From Microvirga aerophila (GTDB lineage Bacteria > Pseudomonadota > Alphaproteobacteria > Rhizobiales > Beijerinckiaceae): a DNA stretch of 64,000 bases. Shown here in pieces: positions 16,948 through 26,148 of this stretch. How positions within the stretch are numbered: the stretch's first letter is position 1; the number at the start of each line of letters is the position of its first letter. The stretch spans positions 18,830-82,829 of the forward strand of contig NZ_QOIO01000026.1 of the NCBI RefSeq assembly GCF_003332305.1, read 5' to 3'. Made by a program: the position numbers and the translations under genes. The notes below the pieces were generated by a model that saw nothing but the letters and a program-made list of their open reading frames with translations, searched no databases and had not been told where the DNA came from.

Positions 16948-18246
16948 TTACTTGATGCGGCGGCGATAGAGGCTGTCGACGAAGACCGCCAGCACCAGCA
17001 CGGCTCCGACGACGATGTTCTGCAGGGGCGTGTCAACGCCGAGCAGCACCATGCCCGATTGCAGGGACTGCATGACGAGCGCGCCGAGCATCGCGCCGGC
17101 AATCGTGCCGACGCCGCCGGCCAGAGACGTGCCGCCGATGACCGCCGAGGCGATCACGTAAAGCTCGTCCAGAGAGCCCGCGGAATTCGTCGCCGCGTTG
17201 AGGCGCGCCGTCGAGATGCAGGCGGAGATGCCGCACAAGACTCCCATGAGGCCAAACACCTTCATGAGGGTCCAGCGGGTGTTGATGCCCGACAGTTCCG
17301 CCGCCTCCGGGTTGCCGCCAATGGCAAACACGTAGCGGCTGAAGCGCAGGCGGCGCGCCAGGAACGTCATGGCGAGACCGACCACAATGGCGATCAGCAC
17401 CGGCAGGGCGACCCCGTGGGGGATGAACAACCCCCCATCAGGCCACGGGATGCCGTTGGCCTCCGCCCAGCGCCGCGCCGTGCCGGCAGGCAGCGGGTAG
17501 GCATTGGCGATGGCGGCCGCGATCAAAACGGCTCCGCAGGCGAAAAGCGCGATGACCGCGTCTCCCCAGCCGGGACGGACCGGAAAACCGAAGCGGATGC
17601 GCCGGCGTCGGGCAAGGCCGAGCGCCACGACGATGAGTCCGCAGGCGATTGCGGCGATCACCCAGGTGGCGGTAGCGCCGAGCGCTCCTTCCACGCCGCC
17701 TCCGAAGGCCTTGAAGCGCGTGTCCATGGGGGCCACGGTCTGGCCGGTGGTGACCCACCAGGCCGCGCCGCGCCAGATGAGGAGGCCGCCCAGGGTTACG
17801 ATGAAGGACGGGATCGCCAGATAGGCGATGAGCCAGCCCTGAAAGAGCCCGATGGCGCCGCCGATCACGATGGCTGCTGCGACCGCGATGGGAGCCGTGA
17901 GCCAATGCTCGAAACCGAGCCAGGCCGGCAGCCATTGCACCTGCAGCACGCCGATGATCATGCCGACGACGCCGAGGATTGCGCCCACCGACAGGTCGAT
18001 GTTGCGGGTGACGATGACGAGCACCATGCCGGTCGACATGACCGCGATGGAGGCGGTTTGAACCGAGAGGTTCCACAGGTTGCGCGGCGTCAGGAAGACC
18101 CCGCCCGACAGGATGTCGAACCCGATCCAGATCACCGCAAGCGCCGCCAGCATGCCGAGCATGCGGACATCGATCTCGAGCTTCGACAGGAGCGAGCCTG
18201 ACATGGCTCCCTGTGGCGGTGCGGTCGTCGCAATCGGTGCGGTCAT
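16948..18246 (-). CDS. xylH: Sugar ABC transporter permease, XylH-like, 432 aa
   Basis: A polytopic inner-membrane permease of the CUT2 branch. [20 protein letters not shown] matches the RbsC/XylH helix 2 region, and the EAA-like cytoplasmic loop reads [15 protein letters not shown]. Its length is above RbsC (about 320 aa) because of an insert near residues 170-270, as in XylH proteins. It lies between the binding protein and ATPase genes on the same strand. Xylose specificity is inferred from these neighbours. Confidence 0.88.
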   Translation of the reverse strand: MTAPIATTAPPQGAMSGSLLSKLEIDVRMLGMLAALAVIWIGFDILSGGVFLTPRNLWNLSVQTASIAVMSTGMVLVIVTRNIDLSVGAILGVVGMIIGVLQVQWLPAWLGFEHWLTAPIAVAAAIVIGGAIGLFQGWLIAYLAIPSFIVTLGGLLIWRGAAWWVTTGQTVAPMDTRFKAFGGGVEGALGATATWVIAAIACGLIVVALGLARRRRIRFGFPVRPGWGDAVIALFACGAVLIAAAIANAYPLPAGTARRWAEANGIPWPDGGLFIPHGVALPVLIAIVVGLAMTFLARRLRFSRYVFAIGGNPEAAELSGINTRWTLMKVFGLMGVLCGISACISTARLNAATNSAGSLDELYVIASAVIGGTSLAGGVGTIAGAMLGALVMQSLQSGMVLLGVDTPLQNIVVGAVLVLAVFVDSLYRRRIK

Positions 18247-18410
18247 GGCAGGCCCTTGGATGATCGGATGACGTTCCGGGCCCGCAGAGCGGACCCGGAA
18301 TCAATCGGCGCGACAATGGGAGTAGGCTTTGTCATGGAGGCCGTGAGGCCACGTCTGTCGCACCTTTTGGCCGGCGCAATCCCTGATGGACTGCGCGGAC
18401 GGCAGGACAG

Positions 18411-19457
18411 TTAGTTGCAGACCTTCACGGAGCCCGGCTTCACGCCCTGGCAGACCACATCCTTCGTGACCCAGCCGGCGTCGATGACAACGTTGAGGTT
18501 GTCCTTCGTGACCGCCACGGGCGTAAGGAACAGGGCGGTCATGTTCTGCTTCTTGGGGCCGAGGCTCCACGGCTTAGCGCCCTGGATCTCGCTGAGCTTC
18601 TTGCCGCCTGCGAGCTGCACGGCGATCTCCGCGGCCTTGCCGCCGAGTTCACGGGCATCCTTGAACACCGTGACCGTCTGCGTGCCGAGCGCCACGCGGT
18701 TGAGCGCGGCCTTGTCGGCGTCCTGGCCGGAGACTGGCACCGAGCCCGACAGGCCTTGGGCCGCGAGGGCCGCAATCGCGCCGCCGGCGGTGCCGTCATT
18801 GGCGGCGATCACCGCATCGATCTTGTTGTTGTTCTTGGTCAGGAACTGCTCCATGTTCCGCTGCGCGTTGGCCGGAAGCCAGCCATCCGTGTAGGCCTCG
18901 CCGGCATTCTTGATCTTGCCGGAATCCATGGCGGGCTTGAGCACTTCCATGGAGCCCTGGAACAGGAAGTTGGCGTTCGGGTCCGAACCCGAGCCCTTGA
19001 TGAACGCATAGTTGCCTTCCGGCTTCACCTTGAGGATCTCTCGGGCCTGAAGGCGGCCGACCTCGACGTTGTCGAAGGTGAGATAGAAGGCCTGCGGGAT
19101 CTCGATGAGGCGGTCGTAGCCCACCACCGCGATGCCTTCAGCCACAGCCTTCTCGACCGCCGGACGGACGGCGTCCGCGTCCTGCGCCAGGATGATCAGG
19201 GCCTTGGCGCCGCGGGAGATGAGGCTCTCGATGTCCGTGAGCTGCTTGGCGGGGGAGGACTGGGCGTCGGCCGACACATAGGTGCCGCCGGCCTTCTCGA
19301 CCGCGGCCTTGATGGCGGCCTCGTCGGTCTTCCAGCGCTCTTCCTGGAAGTTCGACCAGCTGACGCCGACAACGGGACCTTTTCCCTGCGCGAAGGCAGC
19401 GGTCGCCGACAGTGCGAGAGCCGCAAGGCTGATCAGAGCATGTTTCTTGGACACCAT
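18411..19457 (-). CDS. xylF: Periplasmic D-xylose-binding protein, XylF-like, 348 aa
   Basis: A periplasmic binding protein of the Peripla_BP_4 fold. A signal peptide covers about residues 1-23 (lysines, then [18 protein letters not shown]). Motifs shared with XylF/ChvE sugar binders are [31 protein letters not shown] and [10 protein letters not shown]. The ATG at 19457 is set by a perfect AGGAGG six bases upstream. It is the first gene of the xylose transport run and is divergent from the ROK regulator. The high-quality ribosome site fits the usual excess of binding protein over permease. Confidence 0.9.
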   Translation of the reverse strand: MVSKKHALISLAALALSATAAFAQGKGPVVGVSWSNFQEERWKTDEAAIKAAVEKAGGTYVSADAQSSPAKQLTDIESLISRGAKALIILAQDADAVRPAVEKAVAEGIAVVGYDRLIEIPQAFYLTFDNVEVGRLQAREILKVKPEGNYAFIKGSGSDPNANFLFQGSMEVLKPAMDSGKIKNAGEAYTDGWLPANAQRNMEQFLTKNNNKIDAVIAANDGTAGGAIAALAAQGLSGSVPVSGQDADKAALNRVALGTQTVTVFKDARELGGKAAEIAVQLAGGKKLSEIQGAKPWSLGPKKQNMTALFLTPVAVTKDNLNVVIDAGWVTKDVVCQGVKPGSVKVCN

Positions 19458-19542
19458 AAAATTCCTCCTAGGCGGCATTTCCTCGAAATGCCCGGTTGTC
19501 ATGGCCGATCACGTCTCAGGTTCGACGTGAGGCTGCCATGCT

Positions 19543-19565
19543 TTATTTTTCGAGCCCGGAAATAA
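19543..19565. promoter_or_regulatory. AT-rich inverted repeat in the xylF-ROK divergent gap
   Basis: TTATTT at 19543-19548 and AAATAA at 19560-19565 form a symmetric pair 11 bases apart, about 85 bases upstream of xylF. ROK sugar repressors bind AT-rich palindromes, so this is a possible operator for the xylF side. The arms are short and the assignment is weak. Confidence 0.35.
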
Positions 19566-19640
19566 TTATCCGGTCCTCTGTGGCCTTCAAGCACCTTTTT
19601 CCTCATCCCTTGGTCGGATATCCCGAGCATCGGGAGTTGT

Positions 19641-19661
19641 TTTATTCATTTCATGAACAAA
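19641..19661. promoter_or_regulatory. Candidate ROK repressor operator upstream of the xylR-like gene
   Basis: TTTATTCAT and ATGAACAAA, separated by TTC, form a 21-base inverted repeat with eight of nine arm positions matching. It ends nine bases before the start of the ROK gene, overlapping its ribosome-binding region. This suits autoregulation. The binding partner is inferred from position. Confidence 0.5.
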
Positions 19662-19669
19662 TAAGGCCT

Positions 19670-20878
19670 ATGTCGATGAACCCGCTCTCCCCTCGCGAAG
19701 CCGCCCGGCGTCGTCTGCTTGATACGTTGCGCCGCGAGGGCCCCATGGCCAGGGTGGAAATCGGCCAGCAGCTCGGCATGAGCCCGGCCAGCGTTTCCGA
19801 TTTAACCGCTAGCCTCCTCGACGAAGGCATTCTGGTGGCAGACGAGACTGGGGAATCGGGCGCGGGCCTCTTGCGTGGCCGTCCCAAGGTGCGCCTCACC
19901 TTCGCGGATACCCTCGGGTCCGTGATCGGAGTCTGGACCGGCTTCAATCGCATCGAGCTACGCCTCGTGGACAGCGCCGGGCGAAACCGGGCGAGCCGCC
20001 ATATCGAGCGGCCTCTTCGCAATCTCGCGGCCGAAGAACTCATGGATGTGCTGGCCGAGACCATTACCGCCTTCGCGCGGGAAACCGGCGCGCCGGACGT
20101 GAAGGCCATTGGCCTCGCGTGCCAGGGCTACGTGGACACCCGGGACGGGATCGTGGCCTGGAGCCCGGTGCTGGGCACCCGCGACATTCCCCTCGCGGCC
20201 GGCCTCGGTCAACGGCTCGGCCTGCCGGTGCTGATCGAGAACGACGCCAGCGCCATGGCGTTCGCCATCGCCCAGCGGCACACGGAACTCCGGTCCGGGC
20301 GCACGGCCTGCCTGATGGTCGGCGACGGTGTGGGTTTGGGATTTCTGATCCAGGGGGAGCTCTATCGCGGAGCGCGCTTCGGCGGCAGCGAGTTCGGCCA
20401 CGTGCGCCTGCGCCGGAGCGGACCGCAATGCCGCTGCGGCGGGCGCGGCTGCATCGAGGCCTTTCTGGCCGATTACGCCCTGCACCGGGACGCGCAGCTC
20501 ATAGACCACCGGCCCGCCCCGACCGTGCTGATCCCGGGCGAGGACGCAATGGACGCCATCGTGGCCCAAGCGCGGGCCGGCGACACGGCCCTGTCCGGCC
20601 TCTTCCGTGAAGCCGGGGAAGTGTTGGGCGATGCGGTCAGCATCCTGATCCAGACGCTCGAGCCCGATCACATCGTGATCTGCGGCCCCGGCACCCGGGC
20701 CATGGACCTGCTGCGCCCCTCCTTCGAGACCGCGCTCGAATCGCAGACGATTCCCGAGCTGCGGGCGCTCGCCACGATCCAGGTGGTGGAATCCTCCATG
20801 GATCTCCTGACCGAGGGCGTGGTCATGCAGGCCCTGCGGGAACTGGACTACGGCCTGGCGCGCCTCAAGGCTGCATAA
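19670..20878 (+). CDS. xylR: ROK-family transcriptional repressor of the xylose locus, 402 aa
   Basis: The N-terminal winged helix-turn-helix (about residues 10-70) contains ARVEIGQQLGMSPASVSDLT. The ROK sugar-sensing fold follows, with the zinc-binding signature CRCGGRGCIEAF near residue 250 and the upstream histidine in GHVRL. This layout is that of NagC/Mlc/XylR repressors rather than of sugar kinases. It is divergent from xylF with 212 bases between, and palindromes lie in the gap, so it probably represses transport genes until xylose or a metabolite binds. The ATG at 19670 follows AAGG; the ATG two codons later is also possible. The name is by context. Confidence 0.85.
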   Translation: MSMNPLSPREAARRRLLDTLRREGPMARVEIGQQLGMSPASVSDLTASLLDEGILVADETGESGAGLLRGRPKVRLTFADTLGSVIGVWTGFNRIELRLVDSAGRNRASRHIERPLRNLAAEELMDVLAETITAFARETGAPDVKAIGLACQGYVDTRDGIVAWSPVLGTRDIPLAAGLGQRLGLPVLIENDASAMAFAIAQRHTELRSGRTACLMVGDGVGLGFLIQGELYRGARFGGSEFGHVRLRRSGPQCRCGGRGCIEAFLADYALHRDAQLIDHRPAPTVLIPGEDAMDAIVAQARAGDTALSGLFREAGEVLGDAVSILIQTLEPDHIVICGPGTRAMDLLRPSFETALESQTIPELRALATIQVVESSMDLLTEGVVMQALRELDYGLARLKAA

Positions 20879-20953
20879 GCGGCCGCCGGGCATAGCCATC
20901 CGGGCCCGAAAACATTATCTCTTTCCGTGACCCTTTCCTCACGAACGAGACCC

Positions 20954-23900
20954 ATGGCTTCCTCCCGTCCCGTCCAAGCCGGCGACCACGTCTTCCTCGT
21001 CGACGGCTCCTCCTTCATCTACCGGGCCTACTTCCAGTCCATGAACCAGGACTCGAAGTACAATTCCCGCATCTCGGACGGGATGCCGACCGGGGCCGTG
21101 CGCCTCTTCGTGTCCAAGCTCCTGCAATTCGTCCGCGACGGCGCGGCGGGCCTCAAACCCACCCATCTGGCCATTGTGCTCGACAAGTCCGAGGGCTCGT
21201 TCCGCAAGGAACTCTACGAGGACTACAAGGGCCATCGGCCGGACGCGCCGGACGACCTGAAGGTGCAGATGCCCCTGATGCGCGAGGCGATCCGGGCCTT
21301 CGGTCTGGAGCCCATCGAGCAGGAGCGATACGAGGCGGACGACCTCATCGCCACCTACACGCAGGAGGCCAAGGCCCGGGGCGCGAACGTGCTCATCGTC
21401 TCGTCCGACAAGGACCTGATGCAGCTCGTGGGGCCGCTTGTGTGCTTCTACGATTTCGAATCCGGCTCCAAGGGCAAGCCCGGCTACCGGCCTGAGCGAA
21501 ACCTGGACGAGGCGGCCGTCACCGAGCGCTGGGAGGGCATTCCGCCCGAGAAGATCGGGGACGTGCTGGCCCTCATGGGCGACACCTCCGACAACGTGCC
21601 GGGGGTGCCGGGCATCGGCCTGAAGACCGCCGCTCAGCTCATCAAGGACTTCGGCGACCTGGAAACCCTCCTGGAGCGCGCGCCCGAGATCAAGCAGCCC
21701 AAGCGCCGCGAGACCCTGATCAACAATGCCGAGTCGGCGCGGCTGTCCAAGAAGCTCGTAACCCTGGACTGCGCAGCCCCGTTGCCGGTGTCCCTGGACG
21801 AGCTGCGCCTGCCGGAGCCGGACCCGAAAACGCTCGTGGGCTTCCTGAAAGCCATGGAATTCAACTCGCTGACCCGGCGCGTAGCGGAACTCTATGACGC
21901 CGACCCGACGGCGATCGAGCCCGATCCGCGCCTCATGCCGGGTGGCGATGCGATCCGCTGGGAGCGGGTCGGCAGCACTCCGCCTCTGGACGAAACCGCC
22001 ATGCCGTTCTTCGGCGCGGTCGACCCAGTCTCGGGGGAGGTCGATCCCTTCGCCGGGCTCGACCTGCCGGAAATCGCCGCGCGCAAACCCGTCGAGGGCT
22101 TGGGCACCCCGTCACAGCTTGCCGCAAGGCGCGCGACGGAAGCCTCGAGCATGCCCTTCGAGGTGCAAAATTATGAGACGGTCACGGACCTGGGACGCCT
22201 GAAGGAACTGGTTGCTCAAGGGCGCGAGAAGGGCGTTGTCGCGGTCGATACCGAGACCAGCGCCCTCGACGCGAACCTCGCCGATCTCGTGGGCTTCTCG
22301 CTTGCGCTGGAACCCGGCAAGGCGGTCTATGTGCCGCTCCAGCATCGCGGCGACTCGGATCTTTTCGGCGGCGGTCTCGTGCCGGGCCAGATCCCGGTCA
22401 CGGATGCGCTCGATGCGATCCGTCCGCTCCTGGAGGACCCGGCGGTCCTCAAGATCGGCCAGAACCTGAAATACGATTGGATCGTATTCAAGCGCCACGG
22501 CATCGACGTGCGCCCCTTCGACGATACCATGCTGATCTCCTATGTGCTCGACGCCGGCAAAGGCCCGCACGGCATGGACGAGCTGTCCCGCCGCCATCTC
22601 GGGCACTCCCCCATCAGCTTCGGCGACGTGGCAGGCACCGGGCGTAGCAAAGTGACCTTCGACAAGGTCGAGATCGCAAAGGCAACCGCCTACGCAGCCG
22701 AAGACGCGGACGTGACCTTGCGCCTTTGGCAGATGCTGAAGCCCCGTCTCGGAGCCGAGCATCGCGCCACCGTCTACGAGACGCTGGAGCGTCCGATGGT
22801 CGACGTGGTGGCCAGGATGGAAATGCGCGGCATCGCGGTCGATCGCCAAATCCTCAGTCGCCTGTCTGGCGATTTCGCCCAGACGCTGGCGCGCCTTGAG
22901 GACGAGATCCATGAGATGGCCGGCGAGAAATTCGCCCTCGGCTCCCCGAAGCAGATCGGCGACATCCTGTTCGGCAAGATGGGTCTGCCCGGCGCGAAGA
23001 AGACCCCGTCCGGTCAATGGGCCACGCCCGCGACGCTTTTGGATGAACTGGCGCAGGCCGGCCATGAGCTGCCTGCCAAGATTCTCGAATGGCGTCAGCT
23101 CGCCAAGCTGAAATCGACCTATACAGATACCCTGCAGCAGCACATGCACCCTGAGACGAAGCGGGTGCACACTTCCTTCTCGCTCGCGGCCACCACCACG
23201 GGCCGCCTGTCGTCGTCCGAACCGAACCTGCAGAACATCCCGATCCGCACGGAAGCCGGCCGCAAGATCCGCCAGGCCTTCATCGCGCCGCCGGGCCACA
23301 AGATCATCTCGGCTGACTACAGCCAGATCGAGCTGCGGCTGCTCGCCCACATCGCCGACATCCCGCAATTGCAGGAGGCCTTCGCGCAAGGGATCGACAT
23401 TCACGCGGCGACCGCCTCGGCCATGTTCGGCGTGCCCCTCGACCAGATGAACCCGGACCTGCGCCGTCAGGCCAAGACCATTAATTTCGGCATCATCTAC
23501 GGCATCTCGGCCTTCGGGCTCGCGGTGCGCCTCGGCATCCCGAACACCGAGGCGGCCACCTTCATCAAGCAGTATTTCGAGCGCTTCCCGGGCATCCGCA
23601 CCTATATCGACGAGACAAAGAAGTTCTGCCGCGAGAAGGGCTATGTGACGACCCTGTTCGGCCGCGTCTGCCATTACCCGCAGATCAAGTCGGGCAACCC
23701 GTCCGAGCGCGCGGGCGTGGAGCGCCAGGCGATCAACGCGCCGATCCAGGGCACCGCCGCCGACATCATCCGCCGCGCCATGGTGCGCATGGAGGATGCG
23801 CTTCGCGCCGAGCGCCTCTCCGCCCGCATGCTGCTGCAGGTCCACGACGAACTGGTGTTCGAAGCCCCCGACGACGAAGTGGACGCCACCCTGCCGGTGA

Positions 23901-24001
23901 TCTCCCGCGTCATGACGGAAGCGCCCTTCCCGGCCGTGTCGCTGAAGGTGCCGCTCGCGGTCGAAGCCCGCGCCGCGCACAACTGGGACGAGGCGCACTG
24001 A
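20954..24001 (+). CDS. polA: DNA polymerase I, 1015 aa
   Basis: A full three-domain family A polymerase for Okazaki fragment processing and repair. The 5'-3' nuclease occupies about residues 1-310 (VDGSSFIYRAYF; GDTSDNVPGVPGIG). The 3'-5' exonuclease is at about 410-610 and looks active, since the acidic motifs VDTETSALD, NLKYDW and YAAEDADVT are intact. The polymerase domain has motif A ADYSQIELR near 785, motif B RRQAKTINFGIIYG near 838 and motif C VHDELVFEAP near 960. The length is above E. coli Pol I, with extra linker before the exonuclease as in related alphaproteobacteria. The ATG at 20954 is chosen by family alignment; a GTG at 20927 is also in frame. Confidence 0.95.
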   Translation: MASSRPVQAGDHVFLVDGSSFIYRAYFQSMNQDSKYNSRISDGMPTGAVRLFVSKLLQFVRDGAAGLKPTHLAIVLDKSEGSFRKELYEDYKGHRPDAPDDLKVQMPLMREAIRAFGLEPIEQERYEADDLIATYTQEAKARGANVLIVSSDKDLMQLVGPLVCFYDFESGSKGKPGYRPERNLDEAAVTERWEGIPPEKIGDVLALMGDTSDNVPGVPGIGLKTAAQLIKDFGDLETLLERAPEIKQPKRRETLINNAESARLSKKLVTLDCAAPLPVSLDELRLPEPDPKTLVGFLKAMEFNSLTRRVAELYDADPTAIEPDPRLMPGGDAIRWERVGSTPPLDETAMPFFGAVDPVSGEVDPFAGLDLPEIAARKPVEGLGTPSQLAARRATEASSMPFEVQNYETVTDLGRLKELVAQGREKGVVAVDTETSALDANLADLVGFSLALEPGKAVYVPLQHRGDSDLFGGGLVPGQIPVTDALDAIRPLLEDPAVLKIGQNLKYDWIVFKRHGIDVRPFDDTMLISYVLDAGKGPHGMDELSRRHLGHSPISFGDVAGTGRSKVTFDKVEIAKATAYAAEDADVTLRLWQMLKPRLGAEHRATVYETLERPMVDVVARMEMRGIAVDRQILSRLSGDFAQTLARLEDEIHEMAGEKFALGSPKQIGDILFGKMGLPGAKKTPSGQWATPATLLDELAQAGHELPAKILEWRQLAKLKSTYTDTLQQHMHPETKRVHTSFSLAATTTGRLSSSEPNLQNIPIRTEAGRKIRQAFIAPPGHKIISADYSQIELRLLAHIADIPQLQEAFAQGIDIHAATASAMFGVPLDQMNPDLRRQAKTINFGIIYGISAFGLAVRLGIPNTEAATFIKQYFERFPGIRTYIDETKKFCREKGYVTTLFGRVCHYPQIKSGNPSERAGVERQAINAPIQGTAADIIRRAMVRMEDALRAERLSARMLLQVHDELVFEAPDDEVDATLPVISRVMTEAPFPAVSLKVPLAVEARAAHNWDEAH

Positions 24002-24022
24002 ATCGAACCCCTGGAGCGCCTC

Positions 24023-24733
24023 ATGAGCTATGAACTCTACTATTGGCCCATGATCCAGGGACGCGGAGAGTTCGTGCGGCTCGCCCTCGAAGAGGCAGGT
24101 GCGGATTACGTCGATGTCGCCCGCGGACCCGAGGGCGTATCGGCCATGATGCGGATGATGGAAAGCGTCGAGCATCCGCCCTTCGCGCCGCCCTTCCTGA
24201 AGGACGGCGATCTCGTCATCGGCCAGACGCCGGCGATCCTGCTCTATCTCGGCGCGCGCCATGGCCTCGCGCCGAAGGACCCGGCAGGGGGGTTATGGAC
24301 GCACCAAGTCCAGCTCACGATCTCGGATTTCGTAGCGGAAGCCCACGACACCCACCATCCGGTGGCGGTCAGCCTCTACTATGAGGACCAGAAGGACGAA
24401 GCTCGCCTCCGCGCCAAGGAGTTTCGCCAGAATCGCATTCCTAAATTTCTCGGATGGTTCGAGAATGTGCTGGCCAGGAATCCCTCAGGCGGACCGCACC
24501 TCGTCGGTACCGCGGTCACCTATGCGGACCTGTCTCTGTTCCAGGTCGTTGAAGGCCTGTCCTACGCGTTCCCGAAGACCACGAGGCGCGCCCTGAAGGA
24601 TGCGCCACGCATTGCCGTCCTCCACGAAGCCGTGGCGGAGCGGCCGCGCATCAAGGCCTATCTCAGGAGCGAACGTCGCATCCCGTTCAATGAGGAAGGG
24701 CTCTTCCGGCATTACCCCGAATTGGAGGAGTAA
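24023..24733 (+). CDS. Glutathione S-transferase family protein, 236 aa
   Basis: The N-terminal thioredoxin-like domain runs to about residue 85 (ELYYWPMIQGRGEFVRLALE; the glutathione-site loop is IGQTPAILLYLG), and an all-helical C-terminal domain follows, ending FRHYPELEE. Tyr or Trp in YYWP probably occupies the catalytic position; there is no catalytic cysteine. It starts 21 bases after polA and may be cotranscribed. The substrate is unknown; conjugation of electrophiles or a peroxidase role are the family's usual activities. Confidence 0.85.
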   Translation: MSYELYYWPMIQGRGEFVRLALEEAGADYVDVARGPEGVSAMMRMMESVEHPPFAPPFLKDGDLVIGQTPAILLYLGARHGLAPKDPAGGLWTHQVQLTISDFVAEAHDTHHPVAVSLYYEDQKDEARLRAKEFRQNRIPKFLGWFENVLARNPSGGPHLVGTAVTYADLSLFQVVEGLSYAFPKTTRRALKDAPRIAVLHEAVAERPRIKAYLRSERRIPFNEEGLFRHYPELEE

Positions 24734-24891
24734 CGCGGAAGGACGCGCCTTGCATGGCAACGATGCGTTAAGGGCGTGGGCTTAAACTTCGCGATCCAGA
24801 TCACGACATCGTCCATCATAAAGAAGCCACGAAAGAGGCTTTTGCACGGATGGGCAGGACGACACGATCTTGACCGCGCCGGGAGCCGAGC

Positions 24892-25176
24892 ATGAGTGAC
24901 GAAAACGAAACCGTTGCGACCCGCCTCTGGCGTGACCGGGTGCAAATCCGCGAGCAGGAGCGGAACGACGCCCAGGCCCGAGCCCGCATCGCCGAGGAGA
25001 AGGTGGCGATCCTCATGGCCGAGAACGACCGGCTCACGGCCGAGAACGCCCGTCTGCGCGCGCTCATCAACCCGGATACGAACCAGGCCCGCAGCGAGAC
25101 GGAGCAGCAGATGGAAGCCCTCAAGGGCGCGCTGCTGCCGCTCCTGTCCCAGCCGTCCATGCGTCTGAATTCGTAA
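24892..25176 (+). CDS. Small coiled-coil protein, 94 aa
   Basis: No named family is recognised. Residues about 15-65 form a continuous charged heptad pattern (ERNDAQARARIAEEKVAIL, then MAENDRLTAENARLRAL) strongly suggestive of a coiled coil with leucine-zipper character. There is no membrane segment or cysteine. The ATG at 24892 follows GGGAG. It sits alone between the GST gene and a converging amidotransferase gene. Confidence 0.65.
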   Translation: MSDENETVATRLWRDRVQIREQERNDAQARARIAEEKVAILMAENDRLTAENARLRALINPDTNQARSETEQQMEALKGALLPLLSQPSMRLNS

Positions 25177-25188
25177 CCGCCGACCGCC

Positions 25189-25980
25189 TCACGCGGCCAG
25201 CCGGTTCATGGCCTCGTTCAGGCACTGAACCTCGATGCCGCCCTTGGCGCTGGCGACCAGGGTGCAGCCCTTGGGCACCTCCTGCCAGCCCCTGTCCTTG
25301 TCGTCGATGGGCTCCGACACCACCAGAAGACTGCCGTTCTCCTCGCGGAAATAGAGGGTCGGCGGCTTGCCGTCGCAGGCCCAGCGGTAGGCCCAGAGGC
25401 TGTCGCCATCGGTCACGGCGGCGGTGAAGCGCAGCGGCTCCTCGATTCCCGCCTCGTTCATCAGACCCCGCACCAGCTTGAGGGTGCGGGCCATGGCGGC
25501 GACCGGATCGTCCTTCAGGCCGCTGGCGAGGGCCGCCAGGAAGATCGCCTCCGAGTCGGTGGTGCCGAGGCGACCGTCGTAGAGATCGTCTGGGATCAGG
25601 GCTTCGAGGCGGCGCTTGATGCGGGCATAGCCGCCGATCTGCCCGTTATGCATGAACAGGTGGCGCCCGTGGGCGAAGGGGTGGCAGTTGGCCCGGGTGG
25701 TCGAGGTGCCGGTGGAGGCGCGCACATGGGCGAAGAACAGGCCGGAGCGCACCTGGTCGCAGAGGCTTCTCAGATTCTCGTCCGACCAGGCGGGGCGAAC
25801 CTCCCGGTAAATGCCGGGCTCGGGGCGCTCGCCGTACCATCCGATGCCGAACCCGTCGCCGTTGGTACCCGTCTTGGCCTCGACCGCGTGAAGCGATTGG
25901 TGGACCAGGGAATGGGCCGGAGCACAGACCAGATCGGCAAGGAAGATCGGCTCTCCCCTGTAGGCGAGAAAGCGGCACAT
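25189..25980 (-). CDS. Class II glutamine amidotransferase (EgtC/YafJ-like), 263 aa
   Basis: An N-terminal nucleophile amidotransferase. The start codon at 25980 gives MCRFLAYRGEP, placing Cys2 at the mature N-terminus after Met removal. Other class II motifs are GDGFGIGWYG, FAHVRASTGT with the oxyanion-side Arg, MHNGQIGGY and TTDSEAIFLAAL. The length and single-domain form match YafJ/EgtC-like proteins, which hydrolyse glutamine or gamma-glutamyl amides. No ergothioneine biosynthesis genes (egtB, egtD) are in the window, so the substrate is uncertain. Seven extra upstream codons are rejected because they would bury the nucleophile. Confidence 0.88.
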   Translation of the reverse strand: MCRFLAYRGEPIFLADLVCAPAHSLVHQSLHAVEAKTGTNGDGFGIGWYGERPEPGIYREVRPAWSDENLRSLCDQVRSGLFFAHVRASTGTSTTRANCHPFAHGRHLFMHNGQIGGYARIKRRLEALIPDDLYDGRLGTTDSEAIFLAALASGLKDDPVAAMARTLKLVRGLMNEAGIEEPLRFTAAVTDGDSLWAYRWACDGKPPTLYFREENGSLLVVSEPIDDKDRGWQEVPKGCTLVASAKGGIEVQCLNEAMNRLAA

Positions 25981-26148
25981 CGGACAGGCACCCCCACGCA
26001 TGCGCGATTTTTATGAGACCTTGTTTACTCTGTTTTACTTATGGTGAACACCCGGTTAACAGCCCGGCTGTTGCGGCCACATCGCCATTCCCCTAAAGCT
26101 GGCCATACCAAGAAAACACCGGTCAACCGGCAAGGGGGATCTCAAGAC

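Noticed and set aside
22112..24262. Long minus-strand open frame of 716 codons opposite polA
   Set aside because: Same reason: low-complexity Arg/His/Gly translation and a complete polymerase on the other strand.
24753..24785. A second CtrA box (TTAA...TTAA) downstream of the GST gene
   Set aside because: The two TTAA half-sites are about ten bases apart, not seven.
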